DNA of 64,000 bases from Antennarius striatus (taxonomy: Eukaryota; Chordata; Actinopteri; Lophiiformes; Antennariidae), in NCBI RefSeq assembly GCF_040054535.1, contig NC_090796.1, forward strand, positions 11,326,001 through 11,390,000. The letters run 5' to 3'. This document shows, piece after piece, positions 20,701 to 33,074 of this stretch (positions within the stretch are counted from its first letter, which is position 1; each line of letters starts with the position of its first letter). The position numbers were made by a program, and so were the translations under genes. The notes below the pieces were generated by a model. That model searched no databases. It was not told the DNA's origin and worked only from the letters and a program-made list of their open reading frames with translations.

Positions 20701-21567
20701 GTGAGACTGTCGATCGGGTTGAACTCAAGCGCTGGCACCTGTTGTGCCAGCGTTGAAGTTCAACCCGAGTGTCTACAAGCACCCAAAACCCAGAAAGAGC
20801 CAGACAATAAAACCACCCCAGCCGAGACCCCAGAGCAAGCTCACTGGACTCCCAAGCAGAACAACGGAACTAACGCAGCATCATGCAACGGTTGGTTTGG
20901 TGACTGTTTGGCATTATAAAGTCAGCTGCTAGTTTGAATTGTTAACGTTCAACAAATTATTCTAACATTTTCTCATATTTTTAAATTCTGGTATTTCGTA
21001 TTAAGTGTCTGATTAGGTTTAACTTCTGGGAAAAACAGGTTAATAATGATTGGCTCAGTTGTAGATGAATCTCTTCATTTTCCTAACTGATTAATCAATA
21101 AATAAAAAAAGACCTTGGATAAAGTGCTACAGAAGAGGAAAAGATGTCAAGATATTTTGTTTCACAGAAGGTCACGTTCAGAAAATTGCTGTGCAAATAG
21201 AGCCTCCATGTACCAGTCCTATTCATACTGCTGGTATGTATGCGTTATAGCAAGGACATGATCTGCGACTGCCTAACTGGTTCTGTAATTAGTGATTGTA
21301 GAATATTGACTTTATATTTGAATTCTAGAACCTCCAACCACTGGCTGCTGCTGTCTGAGCCTGAAGACTAAGGTCAGAGCTGGTTTGACTTGTAGTTTTA
21401 AAAATCCATGTTTGTTTTAGTTGGGTTAGTCAGGTCAGGTTGTTACCATTAATTAAGTTTTTAAAAAACTTAAACTTTCTTAACTTCTTTCTTGACAGAT
21501 TGATGTCCTGGAACAGCTGGCGCGGATGCAGCTTTCCCTCATTGAGCAGTTAGTTGGACAAAAATAA
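11738..21567 (+). CDS. tdrd1: tdrd1 (Tudor domain-containing 1), complete
   Basis: Germ-granule scaffold of the piRNA pathway; its Tudor domains bind symmetrically dimethylated arginines on Piwi proteins. Exons: 11738-11876, 12408-12445, 12538-12589, 13612-13726, 13886-13952, 14049-14126, 14207-14386, 14488-14631, 15286-15451, 15554-15637, 15913-16089, 16164-16271, 16622-16792, 17084-17320, 17551-17682, 17869-17976, 18084-18251, 18383-18730, 18824-18940, 19028-19150, 19981-20148, 20459-20890, 21168-21233, 21329-21372, 21499-21567. Total 3531 nt, 1176 aa, close to known vertebrate length. A MYND zinc finger lies at about residues 70-107 (CSYC...CKRC...CSAVC). Tudor cores: about 224-271 (NWYRG, YIDFGNEEDV), 450-506 (KQWYRA, LDFGNSEEV), 666-721 (FLDVGHSMQL, aromatic residues missing) and 918-973 (NNWYRA, YADYGNTEKV). 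Donors after 17320 and 20890 are weak (GTTGGT). An in-frame alternative acceptor at 16601 would add 7 residues. The family call is very secure; single exon edges less so. Confidence 0.95.
12937..13281. mobile_element. Small mariner-like element in a tdrd1 intron
   Basis: The ends are inverted copies: GGGTGTTCCAAAATATGCAT on the left and, read from the other end, GGGTGTCCCCAAAAAATGTA, with TA next to each end. The inside, read on the minus strand, gives a short decayed frame containing GRPWTVRSPTK. This resembles the N-terminal part of mariner transposases (GRPRTVRTPE). It is about 345 nt, deleted and non-autonomous. Confidence 0.7.
14653..15190. mobile_element. MITE-like DNA transposon in tdrd1 intron 8
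   Basis: The terminal inverted repeats of about 25 nt differ at only three positions. Left begins TACTGTATTGGCTTGAATAT; right, read inward, TACCGTATTGGCCCGAATAT. The motif TATAAGACGACCCC is repeated inside both ends. No coding frame is present. It occupies most of the intron between the two halves of the first extended Tudor module (14632-15285). I do not assign a superfamily. Confidence 0.8.
20715..20767 (+). repeat. Coding foldback inside tdrd1 exon 22
   Basis: Two 24-nt arms, 20715-20738 and 20744-20767, are inverted copies with 21 of 24 positions matching, separated by a 5-nt loop. The arms begin CGGGTTGAAC and end GTTCAACCCG. The whole segment is translated in frame (about LNSSAGTCCASVEVQPE) in the linker after the fourth Tudor domain. 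Its cause and any function are unknown. Confidence 0.85.
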
Positions 21568-22529
21568 GATTTAACAAATGCTTCTAGACATTACAGCTTT
21601 GTTCCCGATCTAGTTAAATCAAGGACTTTTTTTTCTCTTTATAACATGAAAACTGTCAATGTGGCCTTCAGAGAAAGTGACACAGCTTTCAGTAATAACT
21701 TGTGTTCCTCATTGTTTCATCTCCAACTGTTAACTTGAGTTTGTCTTATTTTTTTGTCGTTTCACTGTTTGGCCGCTCTGTTCACAGGCATTATTTGGTA
21801 AGTGACTCCTGTCACTTTTTCATTTGTTGTTCCTGTTCACCTGTTCTGGTCGGATCTCCGGTCTGATTGACTTTTGTTTTACATAAAGGTTCTGTGATAA
21901 TTGGATTGAGTACTGTGGTTCTTTTTTATACCTCTTCTGATGGCAGTCATGGCTGGAGGGATGTTTTAAGGTTCAAGATTTGTACCTTTTTATCCATTCT
22001 TGCAAGGATGATTTATGCACAAAGGGAATTTCTTCCACTTGGACTCAAAAAAGAACAGATGAAATCCCATATCCCATTTTGATAAATTTAAGTATTTCAA
22101 GATTACGTTGAGTACATTTCATTACATCTGACACTAATCTTCAAAAACACTTGTTTAACACCATGCCTCGGGAACACCAGGTGAGATTGTGACCATATTT
22201 GGTCAGATGCTAAATTGACATTAATCTCAGATAGCTGTATAAATCTCAACTGGAGGGTTTGAGGGTGTGTGTGTGTGTGTGTGAAGCATCTACATTTTAG
22301 ATGTTTAGATTGGAGTTCCCTTCTTTCCAACAACATCAATATTTGACACATTTTCTAGCATACCTTCAAGTATGTCTGTTTTTAATGGCCAAGATTGTGA
22401 AACTTTCGTGGAAATTAACTCATCCTCAGCTAATTGATGTCAGTCCAAACCACAAGCTCATTGTTTTTGAAGTAACTCATAATCGTGTGATCTTAAAATT
22501 TGCAGTAATAGTGTCTAGACGGAACGAAA
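21568..22529. other. tdrd1 3' flank to vwa2 5' flank
   Basis: Intergenic stretch of about 1 kb between tdrd1 and vwa2, both on the plus strand. It should hold the tdrd1 3' UTR, but I saw no clear canonical AATAAA close to the stop. A short (GT)n tract lies near 22265-22282. Open frames here are short and unrecognised. Confidence 0.5.
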
Positions 22530-22756
22530 TGTAACGTGGGCAGTCCACAGAGTTCAGGTATCCACACTCGCCCCACGCGTCCTGTGTGGATCAGTTCGGG
22601 GCGCAGGTACATCAGAGGTGGGCATGTCGAGGAGGTGGAGCCGGTGCGCTGCTGTCCGGAGCGCAACGCACCAGCAGATGAATCCCACCGCGGGAGACGA
22701 CGATCTGTGTGGAGGAGCGCCTCTAAACGGATAGATTCACGGTTGAACAGCGAATG
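22530..22756 (+). promoter_or_regulatory. Probable vwa2 non-coding exon 1 / CpG-rich promoter
   Basis: A locally GC- and CpG-rich block in AT-rich surroundings, ending at a consensus donor (GAATG then GTAAGAA, exon edge 22756). It precedes the signal-peptide exon of vwa2, whose acceptor edge is 26015/26016. An open frame runs through it but resembles no vWA protein, so I read it as untranslated leader. The intron 22757-26015 shows no further exon or recognised transposon. Confidence 0.5.
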
Positions 22757-25700
22757 GTAAGAAATAATTTAGTCTTTTTCGAAGGATTTTTGTGTTCCAG
22801 AGCCGAATCAGGGAGCAGTCAGGGATGCTCTTCACTTTTAACTTCTGCTCGGATCGTCTGCTGATCATTTCCTCTTGATCTGTGCCTGCTGTGAAAATTG
22901 CATTGCAATGTAAAATATAGTATTTTTATCGTTTAAGAAGTAGTATAAAATACGAATACTGCAAGTAAGTACTTTTGACTAATAGCAGCTGATATGAAAG
23001 ATCAACACTTCCTTAAGTAGTACTTAGGCGGGTTGACGTAAATCAATGTGCTTTTCTTCTTGAGTAAATTTTGTCTACTGTTGCATGTTAGGGTCATGAC
23101 TTCTGACCCCGACTCAATGCAATCTTGAACTTTAACATCTTTAAGAGTTTCCAGATGTTGGAAGGTAAAAGATTTGTACTTGAGATGTAAGGAAAACAAG
23201 CATGCTTCAGTGAGGATAAATTAGAATACATTTTTCATACTGGATGTTAGAATTTCCATAGCAAACAGAACTGCATACAGATTAACTATGGATGGCTTAG
23301 ATTTTATTTTTAGTCCACCTTTTTTGTTTTATAGTGGGGGGAAAAAAAAGGAAAAAATAAATTTCCCGCTGGAGGTTGGTGCTTCACTCCTTTGTGTGTT
23401 GCAGCTTGTATGCTCATGCAACACATCCTCACACTTACAGTAAATGCACACCAAAGTGTTGGCAGTTAGGTGTTGCTTTTAATCAGACATTGGTCGCACA
23501 GTGGGGAAAAAAGTTTCCATGTTCAAAAGTGGCTGTTTCAGGTGAGTCAACCTAAAGTAATTTAAACTGTTTTGCGTGTTTTCCAAAGGGGCCACACCTC
23601 CAAGCACAGGTTAAGGGATCTTAGGATTTTGTATGAAGTTGTTCCAAAAAGGAGCACTCCTTTATAATTATAGACGTCAAGAGTAGAGACACTTTCTGTC
23701 TGCCAACCTCTTTAAAACAGATGGCATATCTATGGTTCAGACTTCTATCTTACCTTGCATTAAATATCTTCCTTGTAGTGCAGATGTAGTTACAATAAGC
23801 ATAACATCCCTCTATAGAAAGAGCGGCAAGTTTATTCCTTCAGGTCAGCAATCCCTGAAATGTTACATCACCAAATGGCTTTGCTTTGTGACCTACTTTG
23901 TGTCCTGAAAGTGTTTCATAGAAAAAAAAAAATCAAACTTAAAGCCAAACAGAACATCAGGATTTTGTCTGACAGGAAGAACGTGTGGAAAGCCAAATGA
24001 TGAGGGATGGAAGGAGGAGGTGGGAGAATGCCTGTGAAGAGGCAGTTTTCAGACAGGTGTGTGGATTCCATGTGTGTGTAGTGTACTGTATGTTTTTTCT
24101 TTCATCGTAGGCATGCATGAGTGCTTCATAGTGCCCCCATTACCCCACCAGTAATAAAAGGTCACAATACCTCTGGTGATACCTATCTGCAGACGCTCTG
24201 CAGATTTGCATCAGAGACACACAGACTCCACTGAACCAGACTCTCCATCCTGCACACAATTCTATCTCTGTCTCAGGAATATGGAGCTTTATACCTGTGA
24301 GGAGGCTGACTCTTGCATGTCGGTCCCCTTTGACCCACCCCTTAAACCACACAAGGGATATTATTGCCAAGCTTGTCTGCAGACAGAGTTAATCAAAGCT
24401 TATCTGCAGGCCCTCAGTCTAGATGAACAGAGTAAAGCAGGAGGGATTCTTAATTTAAAATGTTCAGGAATGCTGACATCGATAATTTGATGTCAGATAT
24501 TTTTATTTTAATTGTATTAAAACGGGAAACCTGCTTTTTTTTCTTGTCCCACAAGCTTTGCCAGAGGTGAAGTGCCTTGAGTGTTTTTATAACTGACCAT
24601 GCATTAAAATAATTCACGTATTCTGTACAAGTCCTCGCAATGTCAATCTACGTCCCAGATGAACATGGATGACCATCATCCTGTACAAATGATCTGACAC
24701 GTTCCTGTCCAAAACACGCTGTCCTAACAGACTTCCTGCCTACACAGGCATCTGACAGATGAAAGCATGATACTGCTTATCTCTGTGACTCAGACAAAAT
24801 ACAGGATGTTCCTTTCGCTAGTTTCAAGTCAGAGAAATGTGTGTCTGTGTCTGGACTCCTTTGTGTGGTGTAGTTAGTTTTGGTATACACCAGGGGGGTG
24901 AAGAGATTTTTTTATTAACCTGTGAGAGAACAATAGGCATAATAGCCACGTGCAACTTGTGTCAAAACAAAATGTACATATGGCAAAAGTTGCAGTTTTA
25001 GCATCATTCTGGTTGTCCCCCACAGGATCTGTCAGTCATTGGGCATTTTTCTCCTCGCCCACTTCGGTTTGTTTCTTGGTGCCTCCAGAAAACTTTTACA
25101 TTGGTCTTGAACCATGATTGTACGTACAGCTCTGGACTCCTCTGCAGCTTGAGAAGGGAGTCTCAAACCATGGTGTATAGGAACAGGAAGTTTCATCATA
25201 TAAGGCATGGGAGACAGAGCTTCACTTCCCGTAGAAGACATAAACATTGAGTTTCACTTGTCTCCTTTAGATTTACAGTCTCTGGTAAACTGATTTATAT
25301 CAAAATCATACAATTCACAATATATTGCTTATACAGGTGTCCTAAGCATACTAACACGATTCAACAAAGAATACAAAATATTATACATTATGATTATTAT
25401 GATTATTCTAACAGTATCCTCATTCCATTCTCTTAGATGTCTCATGACTCGACCTGTAGGTGGAAAAATTTGGCAACTTGTTGTTGGCTGGCGGTAGAGT
25501 CAACAATAGCCAAGACACGTTTTAAAGCAAAAGTTAAACAGAATGCTAATTTTTTTGTCATATAATCAAAAAAATTCCAAGGGCAACATATTCTACCTTT
25601 CTTTTTTAACCTATTATAGTTTTCTGTAAACATATGCTTAATCTGGATGTCATCACCTCATGTTGGAACACTGGCGACTAGACACTGATTAGGTGAAATA

Positions 25701-26025
25701 CATTTAAGGATGGAATATTCCAGCTGGAGAGGTTAATCTGTGATAATATATCGACTGAGGGGTTAGTGGCATCTTTGAAAGGCTTAGCCCCTCACTACTT
25801 TGAACAATTATTATGAAAAGCATGTTACCACAATGATTTGGGAATACCTGTAGTTGCTAGGCTACTGGGTCAATCAAAGCGTCACTCATTGACTCCGGTG
25901 AGACTTTGTTTAAAACCCTTTTTTATCTCAATATCTCCTACATAATCTTTCCCTCCATTCTGCTGTATCTCACCACATTTTTGTGCTAAGTGTGAGCTCT
26001 TGGTTATCGTTCCAGGTGTCCCGAC

Positions 26026-29000
26026 ATGCACCTTCAGTTCCACCCCTCCCTCCTCCTAACGCTGCTGCTTCTCCAAGGTCAGTTGATTGATTTTCTTGTT
26101 TTAGTTCTGCATTTGATTTCAGTTGAGGGGGAGGGTGTCCGTGGTGTTCAGAGCCCTTTGATCAAGAACTGCTCTAATTAATTTTTAACAGACAATTTGC
26201 AGAGTGTTAAGTTTGCCCGATTTCAGTTTGTATTCAGTTACTTGAAAATATGTTGAAGTGAGCTTGTTTGTTATTTTCAGACGAGAGGATGCCACATTCA
26301 CAGCTCTTCTTGTTAGCTTAGCATAAAGCGGGAAAGTACGTATAGAGAAATGGCTATCCTGGCTCAGTCTGAATGTCCAAAGGCACCGTGTTGGTGCTCC
26401 TAAGACTAAGATGCTTTTTGAGATATTTACTGCTCAAATCTGTCAAGGCCGTAATGAAGAAAAATTCCTATAATCTTCTCCTCAAAGTTATTTCCTACCC
26501 CTCAATCTTAAAATAATGCTTGTTTCCAGGCGAGTCAAATTTTAAATCACTTATGAAGCATATTCTCTGTGGTTCTGTCAGACCTGAGGCTGTTGGTATG
26601 TGCCTGAGGTGATAGGCCGGAGTTGTGAGGCAATATATTATCTGAGTTGTGTTCAGAAATGACAGCTTTAGCGCCATCCGAAGTATTTATTAGTGGCCAT
26701 TTTAAGACTTTGAACTTGAGCCAACCAGACTCTTTCACCTTTTCAAGACGCCCCCATTTCGTCCTGTGCTGACAACACAAATAACACATTTTAGTGCTTC
26801 AGTTGTTTGTGCATTATGCATCTAATCCAGTTTGTCAAATTGCATTTCCCAGATGGAAAGAAGCTGCTTCTATTTTGAATCTCCAATTTCGAGGTGATTA
26901 TATCTCAAAGACCGCAGATTAGTAAAACATGGAAAACATTTTAATTCAGAAACCGTAAAAGATGTGGAGTCGTTTTGCTTTGCTGAACTTCAGTCTGCCC
27001 TCAGGGTAAAACCTAAATTAGAATTAGGGGCATATGAAATGACCTTGAGTCTTTTGTCATTATTTATCTTAAGAGGATGTTGTCATTTAAGAAAGAACTT
27101 GTGTATAGATGCATACTTAATTCAGAATGGGCCTTTAGATTTGCTGGCAAACCTCATTGTTAAAGGAGTTTCTCTTTGTTATTTACTGATTCTCCTTTCT
27201 ATTTGTCCATACCTTCTGAGGATCCCATATGGACATAAAAATACACATATTCAAGTCATCAGAGCCCTTTTGTCACTCTCATCAAATAGTTATGATGACA
27301 GTCACAGCAGTGGATGTAAGATGTATTGATCAGTCCATTAGTCAGTTAATACTCTGCTACTAACAAAATGTATTACAAAAACAGCACAACTCTACTGACA
27401 GACATTTGAGAAGACAAGGAGGAAAAAGTCGATGTTGGCACTAAATTATCTGCGACAGACATGTTCTTTTTTCTGTTGAACTTTCTGTACATTAAACATT
27501 TTTGTCCCTTTGTAGTTTTGCTTTTTTGTGACACTTGCAGAAGTCTCCACAAGACAGATCACCTGTTTTTGGTAAATTACCAGACACTTAATCATCCTAA
27601 GGTGGACAGCTTGAAGCATGGTGGTTAAAAAGATGGGAACAAACTGACAGTTTTCCTCTGTATTCTGAGGGTTGACGGGGGGCTTTGTTGTTTCACAAGG
27701 GGAATCTTTTTAGTGTGTTTAAAATAACTCAATAGCTCTGACATGTCAGAGTTACCAAGGACACTGATGCATGTCATGGGATTCTGAACAGGAAATCACA
27801 TGACCTGTCACACCTCTCTGGGATATATGTGTGCCTGAATAGGGCCATGTCCTTTCAGTGAATAGAGGGAAACAATGGGCTTTTTCAGTTGTCCACTTAT
27901 AAGATTTGATAACTAAATAATCTCTCAGTAAGGGTCAAGCAGGAGTCAATGAACTCCATTGGCTTTGAGAAGATAATCACATATATTTTTTCACTTAAAT
28001 TTTCCAAAGATTTTCCATTTTCTTACAGTTAACATGGGGAATGTTACAGAATTACAGATTTTTTAAGAAGTATGTTTTTTTAGATTTTCACAATTGTAAT
28101 TGATGAGATATGAAAAAATGTTGCATGAAGTGAACAATAATTTGTTTTATTTCAGGGTAAGGAGGGATCTAATGGGGAAAAACTTATAAACTTTTACAAA
28201 AAGTCTGAGCCAGGAACTATTTAGAAGCCAATTTTCAGTTTTTTTCCTGTGTATTGTACTGAGAGCACTTTTTTACTCCTGTGTTTTTGTTCCTCCTAGT
28301 CCAGCAGTGCAGCTCAGTGCAGGAGATCCAAACCAGTCATGAGAACATCGTAAAGATCAACTCAGCAGGAGAACGTGAGTTTACATCACCACACAGTGTG
28401 CAGCTAGTCACATCCAGGCTATATCAAAGCAGTAAAATTCAAAGAAGGGGGGGGGGGATGCTGGTGGGAAGAGCTGTGAAAAGCAATGCAGGAGCTGAAG
28501 ATGTGGTTTTGGGAGAATCCTGTGAAGTAGATGGGTGGCCCTGTTCATGTCTTGTCTTTGTAACAGGAGTAAATGTTTGTAGATGACTTCTCCCATAGAA
28601 TGAGTGACAGATAGTAAGACAGGGGCATGATACCCTTATCTCTAACGATCCTCTTCATAATCAGCCACACACTCTGACATGACAGCAGTACTCATTATTA
28701 GTTGTACCACCAACAAGTACAAGCATGTCTGAGAGAGCAAAAGTGTTTTCGCGTGATCCTTTTTTTTTTTTTTGCTTCTGAGAGACAGAAAGATGGGTTC
28801 TGGCATGCGTACCATGTTTTCCTCTCATTATGTTGAAGATGACAGGACATCATTTTGCTGATATCGCATGTTTATAACTGTGTTTCTTTCAATGGGAAGT
28901 GATGCAGTGCTCGGCAGCCATGGATATCCTCTTCCTATTGGATGGTTCTTACAGTGTAGGAAAGGGCAGCTTTGAAAGGTCCAAACACTATGCAATCAAA

Positions 29001-32000
29001 CTCTGTCAAGCACTAGACATCAGACCAGAAAAGGTTTGATTTCTTTCCATTCCTTTCTGTCTCTTCTTCTTTGTGTCATGTCACTTGTTACTGATGTTTC
29101 TCTAACCTCTATCAGGTACGAGTAGGCTTGATCCAGTTTGGTTCCACTCCTCGGCTGGAGTTCGCCCTGGACTCTTACACAACAAAACAAGAGCTACAGA
29201 AGCATTTGAAGAAGGTTTCATACAGGTTTGTTTGTCTATGTCTCATCCTCAAACATATAATGTATGTGTATTATAATCTGATTTGGAGTCCCTGATTCAT
29301 TCAGCACCTTGATGTGTTTCACCTGTCTGGTCAATGGATTATGCTCACTGACATCGCTGTGAATTTTTTACAGGGAATAAGTTGTGGGGAATAACATGCA
29401 AAGACAAACTCTGTGAACTTGTACTTCAACTCATGGAAACTGGAGGAAAAAAATGTTTTTTCTTCTGAAAAACAGCTGCAGAAACTCATAACTCATAAGA
29501 TCATAATTACCCAAGTTTTTAACTCAAGTTTTTATCAATTGTTAAGGTCTGCCCGATGCACTAAAAACAAAAATGAGTCTCTTGAGGTCTGGCTTGTTCT
29601 CACAGTCTGTTTTACAAGCAGAATCGTAGAACATAAAACAGAAACGTCATTTGAAGGTGCCAATGCATTAAGTTGTTGAAATAAAGCTTCAAAATGTCAG
29701 ATGTTAAAATAATCCCTGTTGTCGAATTTTTGCCATCCAAGCAAAGAGAGCATTGCTGTTATGACAGACAAAATTTGTAGTACACTCACACCTTTATGTT
29801 TTCACATAAGCACTCAATGCTCGATCTCTATGAACTATCAAGAATTCATTATTTCGTCGTGTACCTACTGATGAAAAGAGGGGTTCGAACAGATATAATT
29901 GTAATGCTTTTTCATTCTGAACCACTTGAGTGATGAAACTCAGCCAACATCTTCCAGTCCAAGAACTATAAGGAGAATCCCAATAAAAGTGATCTATGGT
30001 TTGTTTTGGATGTGATAGGCCATACTTCTCTGACTGTTCTCGCCTTCGCGGCAGAGTTCATGCTCTCTAATCGTTCCATCTCAATTTTTGTCTGAACAAT
30101 AACATATGATATCAAACTCTGAACTCCCAGGGGAGGCAGCACCCAGACAGGCTTGGCTCTAAAGTTTGTGCTCAGGAAGGGTTTCCCAGGTGGCCACAAC
30201 TCCTCCACTGTGACCCGGATCGCTATTGTCTTATCAGATGGGAGGTCTCAGGGTAACGTGGTGCAGGCAGCTGAACAACTAAAAGAAACAGGCGTGGTCT
30301 TGTTTGCCGTGGGGCTTCGCTACCCCAGGTATGGTGGTTTTTTCCAGCAATAAATCTTTATCTAGAGAAAAATACTTCTAAAAGTCTCTGATTTTTAATT
30401 TTCCAGATGGGAGGAGCTACATTCTTTGGCCAGTGAGCCTATGGAGAGCCACGTCTTCTTTGCAGAGCATTTCTACGATGCTGTTAATGGCTTGTACACT
30501 ACACTGACCACTTTCTCTGTATGCAATGCCACGCCTCAAGGTGGGAGTTCTTGGCAAACTTTACTGGTTCAAGGCCATTATTACTTCTACACGTACTAAT
30601 TATTTGCTTGTACTTCTACCCCCTCCTCTTATATCCCTGCTCAATTATTTTGTCCTGCTTCCTAGGCTGTCAGGTGGAGTCATTTCCCTGTGAGAGGAAG
30701 ACACTGGAGACAGTGAAAGAACTGCAGGGGAATTTCATGTGCTGGAAAAGTGCCAGGGGGTATTCCCCATACACATCTCTCTGTCCACACTATAGGCAAG
30801 TGCACACAAATGCAAATGTTCTTTCTCACTTTGAACTCTATCCCAAAAACCAGTGATGGTAGGACAGTATTTTAGCACAACTTTACAATGTTAAACTTCT
30901 TGCAAATCAGGTAATCAGACATTTGGAAAATTATGGAAACATGACTAAAAAATTAAAATACAGTTAGCTTCATTTTTGGTTTGGATCTACTATTTATGTG
31001 AAGCATGTGTGTTGCAGGTACAGCAAGACATACAAGAGACTCCAGACAGTCTGCCATCGGACTATATGCGCAGGTAACAACTCTTTCTTTCTGTTAATGT
31101 ACCTGTTCATATGCAGGAGACCTTTATATACATACTACCTCCCACCATTCTCTCTCTTGCACCCCTGTTCTATAGATCCCTGTGACTCTCAGCCCTGCCT
31201 GAATGGTGGAACATGTGTGTCAGACGGTCCAGATGGTTACCACTGCACATGTCCACCCGGCTACGGAGGAGACCCACATTGTGGTCTGTACACAGTCTTT
31301 ATATTAGACATCAGTAGGCTTTGGTGCAGATGCTGAATAACTTGACATCATAATCCAACCCCCCAGCTCCTGCATTATCACTGGATTGCTCAGTGGACTT
31401 GTTGTTCCTGGTGGAAGGCTCTGCAACTCTCACCTTGGAGGGCTTCCTCCGCTTAAAGTCTTTTTTAAAGCGCTTCCTGCAGGCTGTGATTGGGTCTGAT
31501 AGCCCCACCAAAGTTGGCCTGGCCGTATTTGGAGGGCAAACCAAAGTTGAAGTCCATGTAGGCAAGTTCAAAGGAGACACAAGGGGACTACTTAAAGCCG
31601 TGGAGGAACTTCAGCTGATCGGCGGCGAGACACGTACAGGCCAGGCACTTCGCTATGTCACACGTCATGGCTTTGTGAGCGCGCCGGTTTATGCGGACAT
31701 CACTGATGATCTACCACGTGTGGTGGCGCTGATCACCGCCACTTCTGCGGTGGATGATGTTTTGGAGGCCTCTAAATATGCACGAGACAGAGAGATCTTC
31801 CTGATAGGGGTGGGTCCAGAATACTTAAAAGGACAACTGAATAATATCACAGGAAATCCCCAGAGAACTATTACTTACACATCACCTGAGTTCAGTGCCA
31901 AGATTCCTGAACTGAAGGCTAAGATTTGCAGCGTAGATACACAAGGTACTGTGTATGAGCGCTGCGGAGTTCACTTAAAAACATACAAAAAGAAACTGTA

Positions 32001-33074
32001 CTTGCTTACTTTTTTATTTGTTTTTCAGGTTGTCTGGGTCAGGCAATCGACTTGGTGTTTGCCCTGGATGCTTCAAGTGGTGTCGGCCTTGATAACTTTT
32101 CCACCTTGCTCGACTTTGTGCGCAGCCTGACTGTCCTGTTTGACATAAATCGTGATGTGGCACAAGTTGCACTTGTGGTCTATGGTAGGAGGCCTACCAC
32201 TGTCTTCAACCTGGACACTCATGATACTGGCTCTGCTGTTATGAAGGCTATAGATGATGCAAGCTATATAGGAGGAGCGACCTCAACAGGTGCAGCTTTA
32301 CTCCACGTCCACTCCAGTATCCTGACAGTGGCAAAAGGGGCACGGCCAGGAGTAAACAAGGCTGTAGTGGTGTTGACAGATGGTTCAGGTGGTGATGATG
32401 CTATTGTTCCGGCTCAGAAAATAAGAGACAACGGAGTTTCACTTTTTGTGGTTGGTATCGGAGATGTGTTGAAAGAGAGCCTGCTGCAGATTGCTGGTTC
32501 AGGGGAATACATGATCTCAGTGCCATCTTACGAAGATCTCAAGTACTTTGAGGATGTGGTAGTACAGATGTTGTGCTCAGGTGAGAATATATTGACTTTT
32601 CAGCTTTGGAACACCTACAGTAATTTATTGACAGAATAACATGTTTCCTGTTCAATTTGTATCTATTAGAGGCTAAATTGCCGGTTGACCTGTGCAAGCC
32701 CAACCCATGTATGAATGACGGGGTCTGCATCCTGTTTGGTCAGAGTTTCCGTTGTCAGTGCAAAGGCTATGAAGGACCACACTGTGAAACACGTCAGTGA
32801 CATAAAAAATTCTTCCCTCAGTATTTATTTACCAAATTCCTTTGCTTCTACATTGTCCATTACAGTTACAAATGAATAATTGTTGCAATGACTGCAATAT
32901 TTGTCTGTGTTCAAGTTATGACTTTTCTGTGATTCTTCCTAAGGAAGCCGAAGGGCTTCATCTCGAGGAGACGTTCCGAGGCCAGCTGGTCTCAGGACGA
33001 AGAACAGGCAGAAGAAGAGCCACCAGGAACTCCTGCATCACTACAAACTGCAACGTAGAAGATATGCTACCTGA
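26026..33074 (+). CDS. vwa2: vwa2 (AMACO; vWA and EGF domain matrix protein), complete
   Basis: Secreted basement-membrane-associated protein. Exons: 26026-26077, 28300-28374, 28900-29033, 29116-29225, 30131-30328, 30407-30540, 30666-30795, 31018-31073, 31176-31283, 31367-31945, 32029-32580, 32670-32792, 32944-33074. Total 2382 nt, 793 aa. Order: signal peptide ([17 protein letters not shown]), vWA1 ([17 protein letters not shown], complete DxSxS), a Cys-rich linker, EGF1 ([14 protein letters not shown]), vWA2 ([19 protein letters not shown] Asp replaced), vWA3 ([15 protein letters not shown], last MIDAS Ser is Gly), EGF2 ([12 protein letters not shown]) and a basic C-terminal tail. The second and third vWA domains are each mostly one large exon, as in the mammalian gene. 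The intron after 30795 has a GC donor; only this choice keeps the frame. A candidate AATAAA lies 15 nt past the stop. Identity is secure. Confidence 0.95.
26078..28299. other. vwa2 intron after the signal-peptide exon
   Basis: A 2.2 kb AT-rich intron. The longest frame in it (26964-27329, 121 codons) has no recognisable domain and no splice context linking it to vwa2, so it is treated as chance. No transposon ends or RNA gene were recognised. Confidence 0.55.

Noticed and set aside
22536..22760. Arg-rich 74-codon frame in the vwa2 leader
   Set aside because: The composition follows CpG-rich leader sequence and it runs into a consensus donor; no link in frame to the signal-peptide exon was found.
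26964..27329. 121-codon frame in a vwa2 intron
   Set aside because: Hydrophobic but no domain, no poly(A) or splice context; consistent with chance in AT-rich DNA.
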